A stretch of DNA of 64,000 bases from Scandinavium sp036271055. GTDB taxonomy: Bacteria > Pseudomonadota > Gammaproteobacteria > Enterobacterales > Enterobacteriaceae. Both the position numbers and the translations under genes were made by a program. The DNA is taken from the NCBI RefSeq assembly GCF_036271055.1, contig NZ_DATBBJ010000059.1, positions 1-64,000 of the forward strand. Reading direction: 5' to 3'. The notes beneath the pieces were generated by a model. That model was not told the DNA's origin. It did no database searches and saw only the letters and a program-made list of their open reading frames with translations. This document shows positions 42,324 through 50,574 of the stretch, piece after piece (within the stretch, counting starts at the first letter, position 1; each line of letters opens with the position of its first letter).

Positions 42324-44081
42324 TTGACGATTACAAAACTTTCACAGCGCGATTTAGCCCCGGATCTCGAGGCTTATCAAACGCTGTTTACCCAGCCTGA
42401 TTTGGCAACCGAGACCGATTCCTTACCTGGCGAATTGCAGGCACGTCTGCACTATGCGCTGGACCAATTCCTTTACCCGCAGGCCATCTCCGACTTCTTG
42501 CTGGTCAAAGCACCAGAAGAACCAGAATATTTGCAATTATTGGCTGATGCCACCACTGAGCGCAGGGAAAAACCAAAAACGCTTTGTGGGGTTCGCTATG
42601 CCGTCAACGCGAATGAAATCAGCATGGCCGCGGCAACACAACCTGACGACAATTTCGCAAGCCTGGGCCCGGTCATCCACGCCGACTGGGTAGAGGCTGA
42701 GCAGCTATTTGGTTGTGTTCGTCAATTCAATGGCGAAATCACGCTACAGCCGGGTCTTGTTCATCAAGCCAACGGCGGCGTACTGATCCTCTCTCTTCGC
42801 AGCCTGTTATCTCAGCCGCTGCTGTGGATGCGCCTGAAGAATATCGTCTCTCGTCAGCGTTTTGATTGGCTCACTTTTGATGATTCCCGCCCCCTGCCCG
42901 TCACTATTCCTTCAATGCCGCTGTCGCTGAAGGTCTTGCTTGTGGGTGAACGCGAATCACTGGCAGATTTCCAGGAAATGGAGCCGGAGCTGTGTGAAAA
43001 AGCGCTCTACAGCGAATATGAGGATAACCTGCAAGTCGTGGATGAAGACTCGCAGAAACTCTGGTGTCAGTGGGTGTGGCACATCGCCCGCGGTTTGAAT
43101 TTACCGGGTCCGGATGCTGATGCGTGGCCCCTTCTTATTCAGGAAGGCGCTCGATATACCGGTGACCAACAAGCTTTACCGCTCTCTGTGTTGTGGATTG
43201 CCCGTCAACTACGCGAAGTTGCCGCCTTCTGTGAAGGTGAAAGCTTTACCGCAGAGCAACTGACCACCATGCTCAATCAGCGCCAGTGGCGTGAAGGTTA
43301 TCTCGCCGAACGCATGCAGGACGAAATCCTGCTCGAGCAGATCCTGATTGAAACGGAGGGTGAGCAAATTGGTCAGATTAACGCCCTTTCCGTGGTCGAA
43401 TTCCCGGGTCACCCGCGGGCCTTTGGGGAACCCTCACGTATCAGTTGCGTGGTTCACATTGGCGACGGTGAGTTCACTGATATCGAGCGTAAAGCCGAAC
43501 TCGGGGGCAACATTCATGCTAAAGGCATGATGATCATGCAGGCATTCCTGATGTCTGAACTGGGTCTGGACCAACAAATTCCATTTTCTGCCTCACTGAC
43601 TTTCGAACAGTCCTATAGTGAAGTAGACGGTGACAGTGCTTCTATGGCCGAACTCTGCGCATTGATAAGCGCTCTGTCGAATGTTCCCGTCACTCAGAGC
43701 CTGGCTATCACGGGTTCTGTCGACCAGTTCGGCCGGGCACAACCCGTTGGTGGCTTAAATGAGAAAATCGAAGGCTTCTTCGCTATCTGCCAACAGCGTG
43801 GGTTGACCGGTAAACAGGGGATTATCATCCCGGCGGCTAACGTCCGTCACCTTAGTCTGGCGCAGGATGTTCAGCAGGCAGTTGAAGCCGGAGAATTTTC
43901 CCTGTGGGCTATCGATAATGTGACCGATGCGTTACCGCTGCTTACCCAGTTGGTTTGGGACGGCGAAGGTCAAACGACGCTCCTCCAGACCATTCAGGAG
44001 CGTATTGCTCAGGCAAATCAGCAAGATATCCGTCATCGCCCATGGGCAATGCGTTGGTTAAACTGGTTTCATTCAAACTGA
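42324..44081 (+). CDS. ycbZ: Lon-family protein YcbZ (LonH)
   Basis: 585 residues (E. coli 586). The N-terminal region resembles a AAA module but shows no Walker A loop. The C-terminal Lon protease domain has the catalytic serine in DGDSASMAEL and lysine in GLNEKIEGFF. Biological substrates are unknown. The start is a TTG at 42324 (MTITKL, as in E. coli); no ATG is available before residue 100, so the TTG is favoured. The fabA regulatory sites lie at its 3' end. Confidence 0.93.
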   Translation: MTITKLSQRDLAPDLEAYQTLFTQPDLATETDSLPGELQARLHYALDQFLYPQAISDFLLVKAPEEPEYLQLLADATTERREKPKTLCGVRYAVNANEISMAAATQPDDNFASLGPVIHADWVEAEQLFGCVRQFNGEITLQPGLVHQANGGVLILSLRSLLSQPLLWMRLKNIVSRQRFDWLTFDDSRPLPVTIPSMPLSLKVLLVGERESLADFQEMEPELCEKALYSEYEDNLQVVDEDSQKLWCQWVWHIARGLNLPGPDADAWPLLIQEGARYTGDQQALPLSVLWIARQLREVAAFCEGESFTAEQLTTMLNQRQWREGYLAERMQDEILLEQILIETEGEQIGQINALSVVEFPGHPRAFGEPSRISCVVHIGDGEFTDIERKAELGGNIHAKGMMIMQAFLMSELGLDQQIPFSASLTFEQSYSEVDGDSASMAELCALISALSNVPVTQSLAITGSVDQFGRAQPVGGLNEKIEGFFAICQQRGLTGKQGIIIPAANVRHLSLAQDVQQAVEAGEFSLWAIDNVTDALPLLTQLVWDGEGQTTLLQTIQERIAQANQQDIRHRPWAMRWLNWFHSN

Positions 44082-44093
44082 TCGGACTTGTTC
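44076..44093 (+). promoter_or_regulatory. FadR activator site of fabA
   Basis: AACTGATCGGACTTGTTC fits the FadR consensus (ANCTGGTCNGACNTGTTM) at all but one position. It overlaps the ycbZ stop codon. FadR activates fabA in E. coli. Confidence 0.85.
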
Positions 44094-44111
44094 AGCGTAC
44101 ACGTGTTAGCT
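44094..44111 (+). promoter_or_regulatory. FabR operator of fabA
   Basis: AGCGTACACGTGTTAGCT matches the FabR palindrome (AGCGTACA-N2-TGTTAGCT type). It directly abuts the FadR site with no spacer. FabR represses fabA in response to unsaturated acyl chains. Confidence 0.85.
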
Positions 44112-44150
44112 ATCCTGCGTCGCGAACTCAAAATAAGGCATACTGAAAAC

Positions 44151-44669
44151 ATGGTAGATAAGCGCGAATCCTATTCAAAAGAAGATCTTCTTGCCTCCGG
44201 ACGCGGTGAACTGTTTGGCGAAAAAGGCCCACAGCTGCCGTCAGCGAACATGCTGATGATGGACCGTGTCATCAAAATGACCGAAACGGGCGGCAACTAC
44301 GATAAAGGCTACGTGGAAGCAGAGCTGGATATCAATCCGGACCTGTGGTTCTTCGGTTGCCACTTCATTGGCGACCCAGTCATGCCTGGCTGTCTCGGCC
44401 TGGACGCCATGTGGCAGTTGGTTGGTTTCTATCTCGGCTGGCTCGGTGGTGAAGGCAAAGGCCGCGCACTGGGCGTGGGCGAAGTGAAATTCACCGGGCA
44501 AATCCTGCCAACGGCGAAAAAAGTAACTTATCGTATTCACTTCAAACGCGTGATCAACCGTCGTCTGATTCTGGGTATCGCTGATGGTGAAGTGCTGGTT
44601 GACGGTCATAAAATTTATGAAGCAACCGACCTGAAAGTGGGCCTGTTCCAGGACACCTCTACGTTCTAA
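44151..44669 (+). CDS. fabA: 3-hydroxydecanoyl-ACP dehydratase/isomerase FabA
   Basis: 172 residues, equal to E. coli. The active-site histidine lies in FFGCHFIGDPVMPG and the catalytic aspartate in GCLGLDAMWQ. It makes the cis-3 double bond that starts unsaturated fatty acid synthesis. The start at ATG 44151 (MVDKRESYSK) is by homology; the frame extends upstream but through the promoter. Controlled by abutting FadR and FabR sites. Confidence 0.98.
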   Translation: MVDKRESYSKEDLLASGRGELFGEKGPQLPSANMLMMDRVIKMTETGGNYDKGYVEAELDINPDLWFFGCHFIGDPVMPGCLGLDAMWQLVGFYLGWLGGEGKGRALGVGEVKFTGQILPTAKKVTYRIHFKRVINRRLILGIADGEVLVDGHKIYEATDLKVGLFQDTSTF

Positions 44670-44704
44670 TCCGTTGCGTTGCCTTTAAAGGCACCTGATA
44701 CGGC

Positions 44705-44736
44705 GAAGCCTCTGCATGCAGAGGCTTCTTTGTTTT
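44705..44736 (+). terminator. fabA terminator
   Basis: A perfect 12-bp palindrome (GAAGCCTCTGCA and complement, 44705-44728) followed by TTTGTTTT. It lies between convergent fabA and rmf. Confidence 0.85.
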
Positions 44737-44748
44737 AAAGAGACAGCA

Positions 44749-44916
44749 TCAGGCGATTACTGCCCTGTCCTCCATGGCTTCTCGCCAGCCTCCCAGCCAG
44801 TGTGACCTTTGGTTTAAGGTCTGATAAGGACAGATTTCTTTTGATTTGCCAGCGATGCCAGCCTGGTACCCACGTTGATGTGCCCGTTCCAGGCGATCAC
44901 GTTTTTGTCTCTTCAT
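44749..44916 (-). CDS. rmf: Ribosome modulation factor Rmf
   Basis: 55 residues: MKRQKRDRLERAHQRGYQAG at the N-terminus, CPYQTLNQRSHWLGGWREAM in the middle. It differs from E. coli Rmf at only a few positions. It is a basic protein that dimerises 70S ribosomes into inactive 100S particles in stationary phase. ACGAGG lies just before the ATG at 44916. No frame defects. Confidence 0.97.
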   Translation of the reverse strand: MKRQKRDRLERAHQRGYQAGIAGKSKEICPYQTLNQRSHWLGGWREAMEDRAVIA

Positions 44917-44987
44917 GCCTCGTTTCCCTCATTTTTTGATCTGGTGGAAAAGAAAACAATGGTCACTAAATATGCGACCACATATTA

Positions 44988-45016
44988 GGGATAACCTGAA
45001 TCGGCGACAGCGTCAA
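44988..45016 (-). promoter_or_regulatory. Probable rmf promoter
   Basis: Minus strand TTGACG (45011-45016), 17-bp spacer, TATCCC (44988-44993), about 72 bp ahead of the rmf ATG. The -10 is weak, which fits a gene induced by ppGpp and slow growth. Confidence 0.5.
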
Positions 45017-45115
45017 TGCGCAAAATTCACGCCAGTGTCATATTTGTGAGCTACTCAGAAGTTCATTTGTACAAAAAATGTGAGCCCGAACAACTAACCG
45101 CCTGAGACCAAAAAC

Positions 45116-45155
45116 AAAAAAACCGCAACAGAAATGCCTCTGCTACGGTTTTTTG
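45116..45155 (-). terminator. pqiABC terminator
   Basis: Stem built from AAAAAACCG...CGGTTTTTT with an inner CAGA/TCTG pairing, A/T runs on both sides, about 25 bp past the pqiC stop. Confidence 0.8.
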
Positions 45156-45180
45156 GGTGATGAATTTTACTTATGTTTAC

Positions 45181-45747
45181 TTATGGCAAGCGATTAATAG
45201 ACTGAGCAATAGAAGCGGCTTCCTGACTCCAGGCCTGCGCCAGGACCTTCACCATCGCATCATAGCCGTCTTGCTGTTGTTTAACCTCAATGTGGAATGG
45301 GTGCTTGATGAGCTGCCCCTGATGGTTCAGGAGCCACTCACCGCTTACTACGACCGTACCATCATAACGCCCATGAAAACCGCTGACGTTGACGTTCAGC
45401 GTGTCCTGGTCGCTACCCAGAGGCTGGGAGGCTACAACCCAACCTGGCAGTTGATTGCTGAGGTTCGCCACAAGTGTCGTTCGCAGTTGCTGATCCAGTG
45501 GGCTGGCCCACAGATTATTATTGGCAATAACGTACTGCACATCGCTGGTCTGATAAACCACGCCGTTACCGGCGAGGTAGTCAGGAATACTCACTTGCTC
45601 GACCCACAGCAGACGGCTGCCCTGACTGGCTGTGCTCTGCACGCCAGCCTGGGGAAGAGGCAATTGATAATACGTTTTGCTGTCACTGCCGCTGCTGCTG
45701 CATGCCGACAGCAGGCAGGCCATTACTACGGGTAGCCATTTTTTCAT
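45181..45747 (-). CDS. pqiC: Outer-membrane lipoprotein PqiC
   Basis: 188 residues (E. coli 187). Lipobox LSAC with cysteine 16, followed by serines. The ABC-type auxiliary (DUF330) domain contains RLLWVEQVSIPDYLAGNGVV and NNNLWASPLDQQLR. It docks the PqiB tube at the outer membrane for phospholipid movement. Its ATG overlaps the pqiB stop (ATGA). It is the last gene of pqiABC. Confidence 0.95.
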   Translation of the reverse strand: MKKWLPVVMACLLSACSSSGSDSKTYYQLPLPQAGVQSTASQGSRLLWVEQVSIPDYLAGNGVVYQTSDVQYVIANNNLWASPLDQQLRTTLVANLSNQLPGWVVASQPLGSDQDTLNVNVSGFHGRYDGTVVVSGEWLLNHQGQLIKHPFHIEVKQQQDGYDAMVKVLAQAWSQEAASIAQSINRLP

Positions 45748-47384
45748 TCTTTTGCCCTCTTCGGCTGCGGATCCTTTTTATCCTTCGCTTCAAACACCAA
45801 TGCATTGCTCTTATCGTTGAGTGTTTTCAGTACCGGCTGCAGTTCACGGAGTACCTGATCCAGACGCTGCATATCGCCCACCATCTTGTTATAGGCGGCG
45901 GAACCAGGCTGGAAGCCCTGCATACTACGATTAAGCTCACGCAATGTTTTCTGCATATCGGATGGCAAATCCTGCATCGACTGACTCGCGGTTATCTTGT
46001 TCAGATTATCCAGTGTTGTCTGCACGCGTTTCATGGTTCGCTGGCTTTCAGCCAGTGAATTTGTCGCCTGCTCCAGCAACGGATTAATTGGCAGATTATT
46101 AATCTTATCCAGCGCATCCATCAGGCGTTGCTGAATTTGCGCGAAACCACCACTGACCGTCGGGATGATCTCGAAACCACCGAATTCACGGAACTTACCG
46201 CGAGGTTCGGCTTTCGGATAGAAATCGAGATCGACATACAATGCGCCCGTCACAATGTTACCGGTTTTTAAGGAGCCACGTAGACCACGATCGATCAGTT
46301 GATCAAGGTGCGCACGAATATCTGGATCGCCGCCAAGCTGGTTAATCAGACGTTCTGGTTCGATACGCACTTGCACCGGAATACGGTAGTCATCATTCAG
46401 ACGCTGATGCAGCCCTGGAATAAAGAACGGCACTTTGCCCACGGTCCCCAAACGAATGCCCCTGAACTCGACCGGCGCGCCAGGCTGAAGCCCGCGTACC
46501 GAATCCTTGAAGAACATGACATAGTCAATGTGCTGGGTATACATCGCGTCCTGGATGCTGCGTTGATCGTCGAACAAGTGGTAAGCCGTTTTATTGGCGA
46601 CCGGTTCACCCAAATCTTGCCCATCAGGCACATCAAAGCTTACGCCTCCACCAAACAGAGTGGATAACGATCCCATTTCAACACGCATCCCGGCAGACGT
46701 CAGATCAACGGCAATGCCACTGTCTTTCCAGAAGCGTGCATTCGTTGTCACCAGACGATCGTTCGGCGCGTTGATAAACAGTTGGTAGCTGATGCTACGC
46801 TTATCAGCATTGAACGTGCTGGTTTCGACAGACCCCACACGGTAGCCACGGAACAGTACCGGATCGCCCGGAGACAACTGCCCCGCTTTATTGCTTTCGA
46901 GCACAATGTGGATACCTTTTGCATCCGGCGGTGCCAGCGGCGGTGAATCCAGTAACTGGAATTGGGCCGGTTCAGCGCCTTTCGTGCCCGGTTGAAGTTC
47001 AATGTAAGCACCGGATAAAAGTGTTCCCAGGCCACTGATGCCTTCACGCCCTACCTGCGGCTTCACGACCCAAAACACCGAATCGCCATGCAACAGTTTT
47101 TCCATACCGGCATTCAGACGCGCCTTAATTTCAACGTGCGTCAGGTCGTCGGTCAGGGTTGTGCTCTCCACGACACCCACATCCACGCTGCGACTCTTGA
47201 TGCGGGTTTTACCGCCTTCAATCCCCTCAGCATTGGTGGTCATCAGTGTCACTTCCGGTCCCTGATGACTGTAGTGATAAAAGAGGATCCATGCGCCGAT
47301 GAGCGCGGTAACGATGGGAAAGATCCACACCGGCGACCAGTTCTTCACCTTTTGCACTTTGGCCTCTCCACTCTTGTTTTCCAT
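45744..47384 (-). CDS. pqiB: MCE-domain lipid-transport protein PqiB
   Basis: 546 residues, as in E. coli. One N-terminal transmembrane helix (about 20-40, SPVWIFPIVTALIGAWILFY) and three MCE domains (about 45-140, 160-250, 285-395). A long C-terminal helical region forms the periplasm-spanning needle. It is part of the envelope lipid transport systems with LetB and Mla. Start ATG 47384 (MENKSGEAKV) sits 4 bp after the pqiA stop; the upstream ATG at 47402 lies inside pqiA. Confidence 0.95.
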   Translation of the reverse strand: MENKSGEAKVQKVKNWSPVWIFPIVTALIGAWILFYHYSHQGPEVTLMTTNAEGIEGGKTRIKSRSVDVGVVESTTLTDDLTHVEIKARLNAGMEKLLHGDSVFWVVKPQVGREGISGLGTLLSGAYIELQPGTKGAEPAQFQLLDSPPLAPPDAKGIHIVLESNKAGQLSPGDPVLFRGYRVGSVETSTFNADKRSISYQLFINAPNDRLVTTNARFWKDSGIAVDLTSAGMRVEMGSLSTLFGGGVSFDVPDGQDLGEPVANKTAYHLFDDQRSIQDAMYTQHIDYVMFFKDSVRGLQPGAPVEFRGIRLGTVGKVPFFIPGLHQRLNDDYRIPVQVRIEPERLINQLGGDPDIRAHLDQLIDRGLRGSLKTGNIVTGALYVDLDFYPKAEPRGKFREFGGFEIIPTVSGGFAQIQQRLMDALDKINNLPINPLLEQATNSLAESQRTMKRVQTTLDNLNKITASQSMQDLPSDMQKTLRELNRSMQGFQPGSAAYNKMVGDMQRLDQVLRELQPVLKTLNDKSNALVFEAKDKKDPQPKRAKE

Positions 47385-47388
47385 GTTG

Positions 47389-48642
47389 TTACTTTTCCTC
47401 ATGGCTTAATTCTGGCTCACGATCCCACAACAGACGGGGATCGAAGGTCATGGCGGAGAACATCGTCATAACAACCACCAGCGCAAACATCACTGCGCCT
47501 ATCGCCGGATAAATGTTCATTAACCCTCCCATGCGTACCAGCGCAGACAGCACTGCTATCACAAAGACATCAATCATTGACCAGCGGCCAACAAATTCAA
47601 CTACTTCATACAACAAATGCATTCGTTCATTATCACGCTGCCCGTTGCCGTTGGCATTCCAGCACAGCCAGCCAATCGCAATCATTTTTAGCGTCGGCAC
47701 CATAATACTGGCGATAAAAATCACCATCGCCACCGGATAGGATCCTTCGCTCCAGAGCAAAACGACGCCGGCAATAATGGTCGACGGCATTTTTTCTCCC
47801 AGCAGATCGGTAATCATGATCGGCATGATATTGGCAGGGAGATAAAGAATAATCGAGGTGAACAACAGTGCCAGCGTCCATTGCAGGCTGTGCTTACGGC
47901 GCACGAAACCTTTCGTTCCGCAGCGCGGGCAAACGGGCAAATCGGCGGGCAATACCGCTGTACAGCATGAACAGGAACGCAGATTTTGCCGGATCCCTGT
48001 CACACCCACTTTCAACGGCTGGTCGATTGTCGGCATTGGCTCGATGTCATCCCAAAGCCAGCGGCGATCGACACACTGGAATGCGCGCAGTTGAAGCAGA
48101 CAGAACATACACCAGGGGATGAAACTGCTGCCGACACCAATATCGCCGTAAGCCATGAGCTTCACAAAGCTCACCAGCACCCCGGCAAGAAATATTTCAG
48201 CCATGCCCCAGGTTTTTAGGTGAAACAAAATACGCGCGAGGAAAATTTGGACCTTGACCGGCAAAGGGACGCGGTTGACCAAAACAATGATGGTCAGCAA
48301 ACAAAAGGCCGGGACCAGCTGCACAAACAGCAGGAAGAAAGTGCCCAGGCTGGCATAGTCTTCCGTGAACAGCACGTTCGGGATTTCCAGCAGTTCGATT
48401 TCACTGCTGATCCCGCCGACTTTCATATAAATGAAGGGAAAAAGGTTGGCCAGTAGCAGCATAAAGAGTGCTACCAGCGCATAAGCGGTGGGACGCTGCC
48501 GTGGCTCGTCCCATTCGGTGGTCAGCGTTGTGCCGCAACGAGGACACAACGCTTTATGGCGGTGTTCAAGGTGCGGTAACGCCACCAGCATATCGCATTG
48601 GGGGCACAGGATATGCCCTGCCGCAGGGTGATGCTCGCACAT
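47389..48642 (-). CDS. pqiA: Inner-membrane protein PqiA
   Basis: 417 residues, as in E. coli. Two PqiA modules, each with a zinc-ribbon-like CxxC pair (CPQCD...CPRCG near the N-terminus; CSCC...CPRCG at about 225-245) and four transmembrane helices. It is the inner-membrane partner of PqiB. Known regulation is paraquat/SoxRS and RpoS in E. coli; no site was recognised here. It is 15 bp downstream of uup on the same strand. Confidence 0.95.
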   Translation of the reverse strand: MCEHHPAAGHILCPQCDMLVALPHLEHRHKALCPRCGTTLTTEWDEPRQRPTAYALVALFMLLLANLFPFIYMKVGGISSEIELLEIPNVLFTEDYASLGTFFLLFVQLVPAFCLLTIIVLVNRVPLPVKVQIFLARILFHLKTWGMAEIFLAGVLVSFVKLMAYGDIGVGSSFIPWCMFCLLQLRAFQCVDRRWLWDDIEPMPTIDQPLKVGVTGIRQNLRSCSCCTAVLPADLPVCPRCGTKGFVRRKHSLQWTLALLFTSIILYLPANIMPIMITDLLGEKMPSTIIAGVVLLWSEGSYPVAMVIFIASIMVPTLKMIAIGWLCWNANGNGQRDNERMHLLYEVVEFVGRWSMIDVFVIAVLSALVRMGGLMNIYPAIGAVMFALVVVMTMFSAMTFDPRLLWDREPELSHEEK

Positions 48643-48657
48643 GAACGTTCCTCTTAA

Positions 48658-50562
48658 TTAACCGCCGTTTTTCAACGCTTCGAGATATTCCCAGCGTTCA
48701 AAGGCTTCTTCCAGTGACTTCTCTGCCTGCGCCATGTCCGCCAGCACCTGTTGGGTGTGGTCATGAGACTGACTAAAGAAGGAAGGACTCGCGACTTGCG
48801 CCTGCAAACCTTCCAGGTTTGCTTCAAGTTCTTCAAGACGTTGAGGAAGCTGCTCTAATTCGCGCTGCAGGTTATAGCTTAGTTTGCTAGTCGCGCGTTT
48901 GACAGTTCCTGCTTTCGCCTGCTCTTTAGGAGACTTCGCGTCGACATTCTGTTTTCTTTCACGAGATTGCGCTTGTTGTCCTCGCGCATCGTGATAGCCG
49001 CCAACGTAAGCACCAATTTTGCCGTTGCCTTCGAAGATCCAGCAATCTGTCACTGTATTGTCAACGAATTGACGATCGTGGCTCACCAGCATGACGGTCC
49101 CCTGATAGCCGTCGATAAGTTCTTCAAGCAGCTCCAGTGTTTCGACATCCAGGTCGTTGGTCGGTTCATCGAGGATCAACAAGTTGCTTGGCTTGAGGAA
49201 CAAGCGCGCCAGCAGCAGACGGTTACGTTCACCGCCGGACAGCGCCCGCACAGGTGTCATCGCACGTTTCGGATGGAACAGGAAGTCTTGCAGATAGCCG
49301 AGCACATGGCGCGGTTTCCCGTTGACCATCACTTCTTGCTTCCCTTCCGCCAGGTTGTCCATCACCGTTCTGTCCGGATCGAGTTCTGCGCGATGCTGAT
49401 CGAAATAAGCAACTTCCAGTTTGGTGCCGACATGTACGCGACCGCTATCCGCTTCCAGTTGACCTAACATCAGCTTGAGGAGCGTAGTTTTACCGCAGCC
49501 GTTCGGGCCAATAAGCGCAATCTTGTCGCCACGCTGTACCTGAACAGAAAAATCTTTGACCAACACTTTACCGTCAACCTGGTAATCGACGTTTTCCAGC
49601 TCAAACACGATCTTGCCTGAGCGGCTCGCCTCTTCCACCTGCATACGAGCGCTGCCCAGCACTTCACGGCGCTCACTGCGTTCACGGCGCATCTCTTTCA
49701 GAGCACGGACACGGCCTTCATTACGCGTACGGCGCGCTTTGATGCCCTGACGGATCCAGACTTCTTCTTGCGCCAGTTTGCGATCGAACTCCGCGTTCTG
49801 CATTTCTTCTACGCGCAGCATCTCTTCTTTTTCCAGCAGATACTGATCATAGCTGCCCGGATAAGTCACCAGCTTACCGCGATCGAGATCGACAATACGG
49901 GTCGCCATATTACGGATGAAGGAACGGTCATGCGAAATGAAGATAATCGTGCCTTTGAAGCTTTTCAGGAACCCTTCCAGCCAGTCGATGGTTTCGATGT
50001 CCAGGTGGTTCGTCGGCTCATCAAGCAGCAGAACGCGCGGGCCGCTGACCAGCGCACGTCCAAGTGCCGCTTTACGCAGCCAGCCGCCGGACAAAGAACT
50101 CAGCGCGGTATCCGCTTCCAGTCCTAACTGTTCCAGCACTTCGTTAATGCGGCTTTCAATCTGCCACAGGCCGTGATGATCCAGCAGTTCCTGCAGTCTC
50201 GCCATTTCATTGAGATTGCGGTCACTCGGGTCAGTCATCACCAAATGCGAAATCTCATGATAGCTCTTGAGATATTCCGCCTGCTCTTCAATCCCTTCGG
50301 CGATAAAATCGTATACGCTCCCTTGAACGTTGCGCGGGGGATCCTGTTGCAGACGGGCCACAACCAAATCCTGTTCGTAGATGATACGACCGTCGTCGAG
50401 ACCCTGTTCGCGATTGAGGATCTTCATCAGGGTCGATTTACCGGCACCGTTACGCCCCACCAGACAAACGCGTTCGTTATCTTCGATGTGCAGTTCGGTA
50501 TTATCCAGAAGTGGCGCATCGCTAAATGACAGCCAGGCACCATGCATACTAATTAAAGACAT
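48658..50562 (-). CDS. uup: ABC-F ATPase Uup
   Basis: 634 residues (E. coli 635), no membrane segments. The two ABC domains have Walker A loops GRNGAGKST and GPNGCGKTT and signatures LSGGWLRKA and LSGGERNRL. Both have LLLDEPTNHLD-type Walker B motifs. The inter-domain linker and a C-terminal coiled coil that binds DNA are present. It is linked to transposon excision and ribosome/replication-fork quality control. It lies between rlmL and pqiA on the same strand with gaps of 12 and 15 bp. Confidence 0.96.
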   Translation of the reverse strand: MSLISMHGAWLSFSDAPLLDNTELHIEDNERVCLVGRNGAGKSTLMKILNREQGLDDGRIIYEQDLVVARLQQDPPRNVQGSVYDFIAEGIEEQAEYLKSYHEISHLVMTDPSDRNLNEMARLQELLDHHGLWQIESRINEVLEQLGLEADTALSSLSGGWLRKAALGRALVSGPRVLLLDEPTNHLDIETIDWLEGFLKSFKGTIIFISHDRSFIRNMATRIVDLDRGKLVTYPGSYDQYLLEKEEMLRVEEMQNAEFDRKLAQEEVWIRQGIKARRTRNEGRVRALKEMRRERSERREVLGSARMQVEEASRSGKIVFELENVDYQVDGKVLVKDFSVQVQRGDKIALIGPNGCGKTTLLKLMLGQLEADSGRVHVGTKLEVAYFDQHRAELDPDRTVMDNLAEGKQEVMVNGKPRHVLGYLQDFLFHPKRAMTPVRALSGGERNRLLLARLFLKPSNLLILDEPTNDLDVETLELLEELIDGYQGTVMLVSHDRQFVDNTVTDCWIFEGNGKIGAYVGGYHDARGQQAQSRERKQNVDAKSPKEQAKAGTVKRATSKLSYNLQRELEQLPQRLEELEANLEGLQAQVASPSFFSQSHDHTQQVLADMAQAEKSLEEAFERWEYLEALKNGG

Positions 50563-50574
50563 TTATTCTTTCCT

